Source: Sphingomonas glacialis (GTDB lineage Bacteria; Pseudomonadota; Alphaproteobacteria; Sphingomonadales; Sphingomonadaceae). Taken from it: 64,000 bases of DNA. A model generated the notes under the pieces. The model was not told where the DNA came from. It made no database searches and worked only from the letters and a program-made list of their open reading frames with translations. How positions within the stretch are numbered: position 1 is the first letter of the stretch; each line of letters starts with the position of its first letter. The position numbers were made by a program, and so were the translations under genes. Location: assembly GCF_014653575.1 (NCBI RefSeq), contig NZ_BNAQ01000002.1:620001-684000 (forward strand). The letters are read 5' to 3'. Below are positions 9,047 through 16,491 of this stretch, one piece after another.

Positions 9047-9697
9047 TCAACGGTGCGTCACCGACACGCGCCGGATGCGCAGGTGGCTCCACGTGGTGCG
9101 CAGCCCCCAATGGCCGCGCGTGTAGGGTTGGGCGTCGTCGAGCGTGAACAGCCGCTTGCCGTCGCGCTCGACCGCGATGATGTGGCCGTCGGCGATCAGC
9201 GCGATCCGCGTCCAGCGATTGGCGACGAGCATGTCGGCGGGGGCTGCCGTGTCATGCTCGGGCAGGATCGGGCGGTTGCCGGGCACGCCGATATAGCGGC
9301 GGAAGCGCGTCGTGCTGTTCCGGTTGCCGCCGATCCCGACATAATAGGTGATGAGGTCGTCATAGCCGGCGAACGCGCCGGAGCGCGGCGTGGTCAGCAC
9401 CGACGATCCGTCGCGGTTGGTCGCCATCCAGAAGGCGTTGAGGTCGCTGACCTGGTCATTGGCACCGCCGGCGGACACCGCCATCGCTTCGAAGGTGATC
9501 GTCGTCGGCGCGGTGATCGGCGTGGTCGACCACAGGGTCAGCCCCTTGGGCGTGTCGATGTCGATAACGCCGTCGGCTTCGGTGACCCGCGCAGCCGGCG
9601 ACTCGGCCTCGACCCGCCAGCCGTCGAGCGACGCCTGTGGCGAGGCGCCGAGCAGCGTCAGCGCGGCGATGCTGCCGAGGAGCTTTACGCTCTGCAT
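9047..9697 (-). CDS. secreted DUF6250-like beta-sandwich protein
   Basis: The 216-residue product has a signal peptide (residues 1-20, ending near ASPQA) and a compact domain with motifs such as NDQVSDLNAFWMATNRDG and TYYVGIGGN, then RWTRIALIADGHIIAVERDG. This pattern is that of the concanavalin-like DUF6250 proteins found beside rhamnogalacturonan lyases. It may bind or cleave the same substrate, but its activity is not known to me. GGGGAGAG precedes the ATG at 9697. It is the first gene of a two-gene unit with the PcRGLX-like lyase and is divergent from the CE12 cluster. Confidence 0.65.
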   Translation of the reverse strand: MQSVKLLGSIAALTLLGASPQASLDGWRVEAESPAARVTEADGVIDIDTPKGLTLWSTTPITAPTTITFEAMAVSAGGANDQVSDLNAFWMATNRDGSSVLTTPRSGAFAGYDDLITYYVGIGGNRNSTTRFRRYIGVPGNRPILPEHDTAAPADMLVANRWTRIALIADGHIIAVERDGKRLFTLDDAQPYTRGHWGLRTTWSHLRIRRVSVTHR

Positions 9698-9832
9698 ACC
9701 CTCTCCCCGCCTCTGTTCAGCGTTTGCGTCAGCATAGGCCGACACAGGGTGCGTTGCCAAGATATTCCCGTAATCTATAATCAATGGTCATATTGTGGAA
9801 ACTTCTGCTCGACGTCAGCCGATATGAGATGT

Positions 9833-9856
9833 TGCGATTTATGGAATCAAATCGCA
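9833..9856. promoter_or_regulatory. inverted repeat in divergent promoter, possible operator
   Basis: TGCGATTT (9833-9840) and its exact complement AAATCGCA (9849-9856) are separated by 8 bases, in the low-GC spacer between the DUF6250 gene and the first acetylesterase gene, 32 bases before that ATG. The size and spacing suit a dimeric regulator. Which protein binds is unknown. Confidence 0.45.
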
Positions 9857-9888
9857 TGATGCGGGACACAAAGAAAAGAGAGGATGCC

Positions 9889-10689
9889 ATGAAGGCGAAA
9901 ATCCTGCTGAGTACATTGCTGGCTATCGTCACCGTGCCAGCGATCGGCGCCAAAGCGCCGCCGCCGCTGCGCATCTTCATCGCCAGCGATTCCACCGCGC
10001 AGGACTATAAGCCCGAAAAATATCCGCAATCGGGCTGGGGGACGATGCTACGCTGCGCGCTCGCGCCCAATGTCACGCTCGAGAACCGAGCGATCGGCGG
10101 GCGCAGCACCAACAGCTTCATCCGCGAAGGCCGGCTCGACACGATCGCGGCCGATCTTCGGAAGGGCGACACGCTGATGATCCAGTTCGGGCATAACGAT
10201 CAGAGCGCCGACAAGCCCGAACGCTACACCACGGTCGACCAGTACATCGCCAATCTCCACCGCTTCCTCGCCGTAGCGAAGACGGCCGGGGCAAAGGCGG
10301 TGATCCTCACCCCCGTCGCGCGCCGCGACTTCAAGGACGGGATCGAGCAGCAGACCTATCCGCTCTACGCCAACGCCGCGCGCCAGGTCGCGCGCGACAC
10401 GCACACGCCGCTGATCGATCTCGGCAAGCTGTCCGAGGCGATGGTGCAGGCGCTCGGGGAGCAGGCGGCGGCGGCCTATTACCTCCATTACGACGGCAGC
10501 GCCGGGGCGCCGGGCTATCCCAATGGCGTGCACGACAATACGCATTTCAGCGAACTCGGCGCGCGCCATGTCGCCGACCTCGTCGCGGTCGAGCTGCGCG
10601 CGCTCAAGCTGCCGGTGTCGCGCTACGTCACGCCGCATGTCCCGGCGCTGACCCGCACGACGCCCGCCGGCGGCCCGTCTTGCGCCTGA
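9889..10689 (+). CDS. rhamnogalacturonan acetylesterase (CE12-type SGNH hydrolase)
   Basis: A 266-residue secreted esterase that would remove acetyl groups from rhamnogalacturonan. It has a signal peptide (KAKILLSTLLAIVTVPAIGA) and the SGNH blocks in order: ASDSTA with the nucleophile Ser, the Gly in AIGGRST, Asn in QFGHND, and the Asp/His pair in VHDNTHF. The ATG at 9889 is preceded by AAGAGAGG, and the frame upstream of it has no family similarity. It is the first gene of a four-gene rightward set (two CE12 esterases, an alpha/beta esterase, a PL22-type lyase) that opens opposite the lyase pair. Confidence 0.85.
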   Translation: MKAKILLSTLLAIVTVPAIGAKAPPPLRIFIASDSTAQDYKPEKYPQSGWGTMLRCALAPNVTLENRAIGGRSTNSFIREGRLDTIAADLRKGDTLMIQFGHNDQSADKPERYTTVDQYIANLHRFLAVAKTAGAKAVILTPVARRDFKDGIEQQTYPLYANAARQVARDTHTPLIDLGKLSEAMVQALGEQAAAAYYLHYDGSAGAPGYPNGVHDNTHFSELGARHVADLVAVELRALKLPVSRYVTPHVPALTRTTPAGGPSCA

Positions 10690-11906
10690 TCGCCGGTCTC
10701 GCGCTGAGCCTCGCCGTGGCGCTTCCCGCGCACGCGCAGACGCGCAGCTTCACGCTCGCGGGCAAGGCGGCACCCGGCGCGACGTCCGTCGCCCCCGATC
10801 ACGCTCATGCCGACGGCGTCGGCTACGAACCCGGTTCGACGCGGTTGTTCTCGGTCGCTGCCGCGCCGGGCAACTACAGAGTCACTGTCACGCTCGGCCT
10901 GCCCAAGCAGGCGACCGAGACGACGATCAAGGCGGAGTCGCGCCGGTTGATGCTCGATGCGGTCCGCGTGCCCGCTGGGCACAGCATCACGCGCAGCTTC
11001 ATCGTCGATGTCCGCAATGCCGCGCTCCTCCCCCCGCCGCTCAACGCGCCCGGCGGCAGTGCGGTGCTCCTCAAACCGCGCGAGCGGAGCTCGTTCAGCT
11101 GGGACGACAAGCTCACGCTCGAGATCCTCGGCGATCATCCCGGCGTCACCGCGATTTCGATCGCGCCGGTGCAGGTGCCGACCGTCTTCCTGCTCGGCGA
11201 TTCGACCGTCACCGACCAGGGCGCCGAACCCGCCGCGAGTTGGGGCCAGATGCTGCCCGCTTTCTTCAAACCCGACATCGCGATCGCCAACCATGCCGAG
11301 AGCGGCGAGACGCTCAAATCGTTCATCGCCGAATTGCGTTTCGCCAAGGTGCTCGAGTCGGTGAAGCCCGGCGACTGGGCGGTCATCCAGTTCGGCCATA
11401 ACGACCAGAAAGCGAACTGGCCGCAGACCTATGCCGCCGCCGAGACGACCTATCGCGCCTATCTGCGCACCTGGATCGCCGAGTTCCGCCGCCGCGGCGT
11501 CACGCCGGTGCTCGTCACCTCGCCCGATCGCCGGATGTGGAACGGCACGAAGATCACGTCGACGCTCGCCGACTATGTCGCGGCGGTAAAGGCGGTCGGC
11601 GCCGAGCAGCAGGTCGCGGTGATCGATCTCAACGCCGCGAGCATCGCCTTCTACGAAGCGCTCGGGCCGCAACGCGCGCCGCTGGCGTTCAACGATGGCG
11701 GCAAGGACGCGACGCATCACGACAATTACGGCGCGTGGGTGCTCGCGCGCAGTGTCGCCAAGGGCATTGCCGACGCCGGGCTGCCGCTCGCCGCGCATCT
11801 CGCGCCCGATCTGCGGGCGTTCGATCCGGCCCGGCCGCCCGATCCCGCGACCTTCCGCCTCGCGCCCAGTATCGCCCACGACACCACCCGACCCGACGGA
11901 AGCTGA
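10680..11906 (+). CDS. second CE12-type rhamnogalacturonan acetylesterase, with an extra N-terminal domain
   Basis: The 408-residue product begins with a TTG codon that overlaps the end of the preceding gene by 10 bases; translation is probably coupled. A signal peptide (IAGLALSLAVALPAHA) is followed by a roughly 150-residue beta-rich N-terminal domain seen in two-domain CE12 proteins, then an SGNH domain: LLGDSTVTDQ, AESGET, QFGHND, and a C-terminal DATHHDNYGA block with Asp and His. It would deacetylate the same polymer as its neighbour, perhaps at a different position. No ATG in frame gives an intact signal peptide, which supports the TTG start. Confidence 0.8.
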   Translation: MRLIAGLALSLAVALPAHAQTRSFTLAGKAAPGATSVAPDHAHADGVGYEPGSTRLFSVAAAPGNYRVTVTLGLPKQATETTIKAESRRLMLDAVRVPAGHSITRSFIVDVRNAALLPPPLNAPGGSAVLLKPRERSSFSWDDKLTLEILGDHPGVTAISIAPVQVPTVFLLGDSTVTDQGAEPAASWGQMLPAFFKPDIAIANHAESGETLKSFIAELRFAKVLESVKPGDWAVIQFGHNDQKANWPQTYAAAETTYRAYLRTWIAEFRRRGVTPVLVTSPDRRMWNGTKITSTLADYVAAVKAVGAEQQVAVIDLNAASIAFYEALGPQRAPLAFNDGGKDATHHDNYGAWVLARSVAKGIADAGLPLAAHLAPDLRAFDPARPPDPATFRLAPSIAHDTTRPDGS

Positions 11907-11907
11907 C

Positions 11908-12897
11908 ATGACCTCACGCCGCACCTTCCTCGCCTGCGGGCTCGCCGCGAGCCTTCCCCTTCCCGCCTTCGCGCAGGATCCCGGTGTCGGCGCGGGCGGG
12001 CGCGCCGGCAGCGGCACGGCCGAGCGCTTCCCGTTATGGCCGAAGACGCCGCCCGGCGCCCAGCAGACCACGGTGACCGACGCCTGGGTCAAGCGTTCCC
12101 CCACGGGCGGCCCCGACGATATCGCCTGGCCGCATGTCGCGACGCCGATGCTCACCGTGCTCAAGCCTGCCCGGCCGAACGGCGCCGCGGTGCTGATCTG
12201 CCCCGGCGGCGGCTATGTCCGCGTCGCGGTCGGGCGCAATCCCGGCGCGATCTCGCAATGGTTCGCCGATCGCGGCGTGACCGCGTTCGAACTGCTGTAC
12301 CGGCTGCCGCACGACGGCTGGGCGGCGGGGCCCGACGTCGCGTTGCAGGATGCGCAGCGCGCGATGCGCGTGATCCGCGCGGGCGCGGGCACGCGCTGGA
12401 CGGTCGATCCCGCGCGCGTCGCGATCACCGGCTTTTCGGCGGGCGGCCATGTCGCCGCGAAGCTCGCGGCGCGCTCGACGCTCGCGGTCTATGATCCGCA
12501 GGACGCCGCGGACCGGCTGTCGGCGACGCCGACGGTCGCCGGGCTGTTCTACCCCGTCATTACGATGTTCGACGAGGGCGTCCACGCGCAGTCGCGCCGC
12601 GAATTGCTCGGCGCCAACGCCGCCAGCCCCGACTTCCAGCGCCGCTATTCGGCGCAGGTCGACCTGCCCGCCGACATGCCGCCGACCTTCATCGCGTGCA
12701 ACGCGGACGATCCTGTCGTCCTCTTCAAGAACAGCCTGCTGATGATCGAGGCGCTGCACGCAGCGAAAGTCCCGGCTTCGCTGATGGTGTTCGAAAAAGG
12801 CGGGCACGGTCCACCCGCCAAGCGTCGCGACGGGACGATCGTCCCCTGGCAGCAGATGTTCGCCGACTGGGCCGGGGATCATGGCTGGCCCGCCTGA
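11908..12897 (+). CDS. secreted alpha/beta hydrolase (carbohydrate esterase-like)
   Basis: The 329-residue protein has a twin-arginine-like signal (TSRRTFLACGLAASLPLPAFA). Its alpha/beta hydrolase fold shows an oxyanion region (ICPGGGYVRV), the nucleophile elbow GFSAGG, an Asp in CNADDPVV and a His in KGGHG. This combination is found in acetyl xylan esterase or BD-FAE-like enzymes. It starts one base after the CE12 stop and reads PLWPKTPPGA near residue 42, a feature shared with the 40869-41846 paralogue. In this setting, deacetylation of pectin fragments is the likely job, though feruloyl esters are possible. Confidence 0.8.
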   Translation: MTSRRTFLACGLAASLPLPAFAQDPGVGAGGRAGSGTAERFPLWPKTPPGAQQTTVTDAWVKRSPTGGPDDIAWPHVATPMLTVLKPARPNGAAVLICPGGGYVRVAVGRNPGAISQWFADRGVTAFELLYRLPHDGWAAGPDVALQDAQRAMRVIRAGAGTRWTVDPARVAITGFSAGGHVAAKLAARSTLAVYDPQDAADRLSATPTVAGLFYPVITMFDEGVHAQSRRELLGANAASPDFQRRYSAQVDLPADMPPTFIACNADDPVVLFKNSLLMIEALHAAKVPASLMVFEKGGHGPPAKRRDGTIVPWQQMFADWAGDHGWPA

Positions 12898-12924
12898 CCC
12901 GACGCCCCGAGCAAGGAAATGACC

Positions 12925-14229
12925 ATGCGTATCACCGTCGCGGCGCTCCTGCCGCTCGCCCTGCTCGCCGCGCCTGCCGCGGCGCAGACCGCCGACATGA
13001 AGAGCTGGGTCGATGCCAAGACCGGCCACAAGATCGTCCGCATCACCGATGCACCCGGCAATTACGCGCTCTACTTCAACTACAACGCCTACACGCCCAA
13101 CGGCGACACGATGCTCTTCTCGACCACCGAGGGCATCCAGGCGATGGACCTCAAGACGTGGACGCTGCGCACCGTGCTCAAGCGGCGCGGCGTCCACTTG
13201 TTGTTCGCCGGCCACAAGACGCGCACCGCCTATTTCTCCGAGACCGACCGCAGCAAACCCGACGCCCCGGTCACCATCTCCGCCGCCGACATCGATACAG
13301 GCGTCGTGCGCAAGATCGCCGAGGTGCCGCGCGGCAGCCAGATCGACACGATCAACGCCGACGAAACGCTGCTCGCCGGGCAGTTCACCACCCGCCCGGT
13401 CGAGCTCCAGCCCGGCACCGCCGGTCGCGACCCGCGCACCGACCAGGCCGCCTATGCCGCCAATGGTCCAGACGGCAAGCCGCTGCCCTATGCCGAGGCC
13501 AAGGAGGTCCGCCTCAACGATCGGCTCGCGGCGAAAATCCCGATGGAGATCTTCACGCTCGACGTGAAGACTGGCGCGCGCCGCACGATCGTCACCGCGA
13601 CCGACTGGCTAAACCATCTGCAATTCTCGCCGACCGATCCGACGCTGCTCATGTATTGCCACGAAGGCCCGTGGCACAAGGTCGACCGCATCTGGACCGT
13701 CCGCACCGATGGCAGCCGCAATACCAAGATCCACACGCGCACGATGAACATGGAGATTGCCGGCCACGAATTCTGGTCGCCCGACGGCAAGACGATCTGG
13801 TACGATCTACAGACCCCGCGCGGCGAGGATTTCTGGCTCGCGGGCTATGACGTCGCCACCGCCAAGCGCCGCTGGTTCCACCTCGAGCGCAACGAATGGT
13901 CGGTGCATTATAACGTCTCTGCCGACCAGACGCTGTTCTCGGGCGATGGCGGCGACCCCGAGATGGTCGCGCACGCGCCCGACGGCAAATATATGTACCT
14001 GTTCCGCCCGCGCGCGATCCCCGACGTTGCGGGCATCCATGCCGACAATGCCGGCGCGCTGATCGCGCCGGGTACTTTCGCGACCGAGAAGCTCGTTGAT
14101 CTCGCCAGGCAGGATTACAAGCTCGAGCCCAACGGGCGCTTCTCGCCCGATGGCCGCTGGCTGTTCTTCCGCGCCAACATCGAGGGCAAGGCGGCGATCT
14201 ACGCCGTCGCGACGGACAAGGCGCGGTAG
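12925..14229 (+). CDS. oligogalacturonate lyase-like protein (PL22)
   Basis: This 434-residue beta-propeller protein belongs to the oligogalacturonide lyase family, which cleaves short galacturonate oligomers by beta-elimination to give unsaturated monomers. The family signature YCHEGPWHKVDRIW with metal-binding His residues is seen near the middle, and repeated 'FSPDG' or 'WSPDGK' blades occur at several points. Unlike classical cytoplasmic Ogl, it carries a signal peptide (RITVAALLPLALLAAPAAA), so it should act in the periplasm. AAGGA stands 8 bases before the ATG at 12925, and I prefer this over the ATG at 12919. Confidence 0.8.
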   Translation: MRITVAALLPLALLAAPAAAQTADMKSWVDAKTGHKIVRITDAPGNYALYFNYNAYTPNGDTMLFSTTEGIQAMDLKTWTLRTVLKRRGVHLLFAGHKTRTAYFSETDRSKPDAPVTISAADIDTGVVRKIAEVPRGSQIDTINADETLLAGQFTTRPVELQPGTAGRDPRTDQAAYAANGPDGKPLPYAEAKEVRLNDRLAAKIPMEIFTLDVKTGARRTIVTATDWLNHLQFSPTDPTLLMYCHEGPWHKVDRIWTVRTDGSRNTKIHTRTMNMEIAGHEFWSPDGKTIWYDLQTPRGEDFWLAGYDVATAKRRWFHLERNEWSVHYNVSADQTLFSGDGGDPEMVAHAPDGKYMYLFRPRAIPDVAGIHADNAGALIAPGTFATEKLVDLARQDYKLEPNGRFSPDGRWLFFRANIEGKAAIYAVATDKAR

Positions 14230-14230
14230 C

Positions 14231-14262
14231 GCGTCCGGCGGGCGTGACGCCGCGCTGGACGC
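14231..14262. terminator. possible terminator hairpin
   Basis: GCGTCCGGCG (14231-14240) can pair with CGCC (14248-14251) and GGACGC (14257-14262), leaving a 5-base bulge. It lies between the ends of the convergent PL22 and PL11 genes. No T tract; weaker than other hairpins in this window. Confidence 0.35.
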
Positions 14263-14270
14263 TCCCCGGC

Positions 14271-16187
14271 TTACTCCGCCGTCTCGGACGCGGTCAGGCT
14301 GCCGGGGAAATAGCCGAGATGCGGCGGCTGGTTATACGCCGTGTTCTGCCACGCCACCCCGGCGCGATAGACCGGGTCCTGCATCAGCGTGACCAGCCGG
14401 TGCGTGGTCGGATAGGGCGTGACGTAGATCCGCAATGCGCGATTGTCGGCGGTGCGCCACACCACTTCCTCACGCCAGTCGCCCAATAGGTCGGCCTGCA
14501 GCGCCGGGGTTGCCTTGGTCCCGTTGTTCGACGCGAGCCCCTCGGGCGACAAGAGCGGGACGGCGGTGGCGGTCTTCCAGTCCCATTTGCTGATCGTCGT
14601 CTTGTCGAGCAGCTCCTGCAGCAGGTCGCCATCCCAATAGAGCGCAAAGTTGGTTTGGCGCGGCGCCGGGCCGATCGCATTGCCCTTCACGTCGAACAGG
14701 TCGCGGCTGTTCGAGCCCCACAGTTCGGCGCCGACATGCCGCGGGTCGATATCGGCGGCGAGCCCGCGGCCGGTGTCGGTGTCGGCGGGCTTGGTCCACA
14801 GCACTTGCCCGGTCCGCGCGTCGAGCAGCGCGGAGCCGATCCCGCCATTGGTCTTCACCTGCTCGTGCACGCCCCATTTTTCGAGCCCCGGCCGCAGCGG
14901 GTCGAGATCGGCGACGTGCATCGCATCGCCGTGGAACAGCGGATCGGTCCACAGCCCCTTGCCGTCATCGTCGAGCGCCATCGATCCGTAGATCACCTCG
15001 TCGCGCCCGTCGCCGTCGACATCGGCGATGCTGAGCTGGTGATTGCCGCGATCGGCATAATCGCCATTGCCCGGTGCGGACGAATCGAAGGTCCAGCGCT
15101 TGACCAGCTTGCCCGCGCGAAAATCCCAGGTGGCGACGACGGTGCGCGCATAATAGCCGCGGCCGAACACCATGCTCGGATGCTGCCCGTCGAGATAGGC
15201 GGTGCCCGCGAGGAAGCGGTCGGCGCGGTTGACATAGCCGTCGCCCCACGTGTCGCGCAGCTGCTCGAAGGTGGGGTTGCCGCCGGGATAGCGCGGCGGA
15301 TCATAGGGCTTGGTGTCGAGCGCGCGGCCGCTGCGGCCGTCGAACACGGTGAGATATTCGGGCCCCTTGAGGATCCGCCCGACCAGCGGCGCGACCTTGC
15401 TGCCGTCGGCAAGCACCTTCGCGCCGGTCCGGTCGGGCTGCGGCACTTCGCCGCCATGCTCGCGCCAGTCGGCCGTGGCGTCGCCGATCACCGTGCCGGT
15501 GCCGTCGACGGTCCCGTCGGCGGTCTTCATCGCGATCTCGGCGCGGCCGTCGCCGTCATAGTCGGCGATCTGGAACTGCGTGTAATGCGCGCCCGCGCGG
15601 ATGTTTTTGCCGAGGTCGATCCGCCACAGCCGCTTGCCCTCGAGCGTATAGGCATCGACGAACACGTCGCCGGTATAGCCCGCCTGGCTGTTGTCGTGGC
15701 TGTTGGTCGGATCCCATTTGAGCACGATCTCATAGCGGCCATCGCCGTCGAGATCGCCGACGCCGGCATCGTTGGCGGTGTAGCTATACGCCTCTCCAGC
15801 GGGGGTCGTACCGCCCGGCGGCGGGGTCAGCGGGATCGACAGATAGCCGTTGGGCGCCATCAGGGCGGACCGCTTTTCAGGAGCGCCGTTCGCGACTGCG
15901 AGCGTATAGCGCGCGTCGGCACTCCCCTGCGGATCGACGAAGGCGGTGGCGTTGGTGACCGGGCGCGGCGTGATCTTGCGACCATCGCGATAGACGTCGA
16001 ACGCGGTCGCGCGCGGATCGCTCGCCAGCAAGCGCCAGCTCACCAGCCAGCCGCCACCCTTTGCTGGCGTCGCGACGAGCCCGCGATCGAGCGTCTCGAT
16101 CGCACGCGGCGGCGGAGCCGCTGCTGCTGCTGCCGCCACGGCACCGAGCGCGACGCTCGCCCAAAAGTAGCTGCGCATCCGGATCAT
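14271..16187 (-). CDS. rhamnogalacturonan lyase (PL11)
   Basis: A 638-residue secreted lyase that would cut the alternating rhamnose-galacturonate backbone of rhamnogalacturonan-I. After a signal peptide (YFWASVALGAVAAAAAAA) comes an N-terminal beta domain with RGLVA and SWRLLASDP, then an eight-bladed propeller with many calcium-type loops (DLDGDGRYE, DYDGDGRAE, DVDGDGRDE), as in PL11 enzymes such as YesW. Conserved stretches such as GTKATPALQADLLGDWREE and YNQPPHLGYFPG close the protein. GGGGAGAG lies 7 bases before the ATG at 16187. It is monocistronic and divergent from the TonB receptor at 16492. Confidence 0.93.
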   Translation of the reverse strand: MIRMRSYFWASVALGAVAAAAAAAPPPRAIETLDRGLVATPAKGGGWLVSWRLLASDPRATAFDVYRDGRKITPRPVTNATAFVDPQGSADARYTLAVANGAPEKRSALMAPNGYLSIPLTPPPGGTTPAGEAYSYTANDAGVGDLDGDGRYEIVLKWDPTNSHDNSQAGYTGDVFVDAYTLEGKRLWRIDLGKNIRAGAHYTQFQIADYDGDGRAEIAMKTADGTVDGTGTVIGDATADWREHGGEVPQPDRTGAKVLADGSKVAPLVGRILKGPEYLTVFDGRSGRALDTKPYDPPRYPGGNPTFEQLRDTWGDGYVNRADRFLAGTAYLDGQHPSMVFGRGYYARTVVATWDFRAGKLVKRWTFDSSAPGNGDYADRGNHQLSIADVDGDGRDEVIYGSMALDDDGKGLWTDPLFHGDAMHVADLDPLRPGLEKWGVHEQVKTNGGIGSALLDARTGQVLWTKPADTDTGRGLAADIDPRHVGAELWGSNSRDLFDVKGNAIGPAPRQTNFALYWDGDLLQELLDKTTISKWDWKTATAVPLLSPEGLASNNGTKATPALQADLLGDWREEVVWRTADNRALRIYVTPYPTTHRLVTLMQDPVYRAGVAWQNTAYNQPPHLGYFPGSLTASETAE

Positions 16188-16276
16188 CCTGTCTCTCCCC
16201 TGGCGACGGTCAGCCTCGCCATATCTCAACAATTATGATTGCATTTCACCAAATGGCAACATAGAACGGAACAGCG

Positions 16277-16291
16277 ATCCACAATGTGGAT
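16277..16291. promoter_or_regulatory. 15-base palindrome, possible operator
   Basis: ATCCACA-A-TGTGGAT is a perfect 7+1+7 palindrome in the 304-base spacer between the divergent PL11 and TonB-receptor genes. The spacer is AT-richer than the genes and otherwise holds only promoters. A partial copy (ATCCACGATGTG) occurs at 50288-50299 beside the second GH35 gene, which suggests a shared regulator, possibly one of the two IclR proteins. Confidence 0.5.
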
Positions 16292-16491
16292 GTTACAGAA
16301 CGAAGTCGATGGCGCTGGCACGAACCGCGCTGCACTACGAGGGGGGATGACGTGAAACGGCCAACGCATGCATGAACGCCGGTTCGATCCGCGCCGTCAC
16401 GACAGCGCGCGGCATAGCTGAAGCAGCATCAGATCATAGCAGGACGTCCGAATGGTTCGAAAAGCCAGGACGCCCCAGGGGGAGGAATTTC

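Noticed and set aside
6432..9125. 897-codon open frame on the plus strand opposite the PcRGLX-like lyase
   Set aside because: Shadow of the lyase; composition is dominated by Arg, Ala, His and Gln with no recognisable domain.
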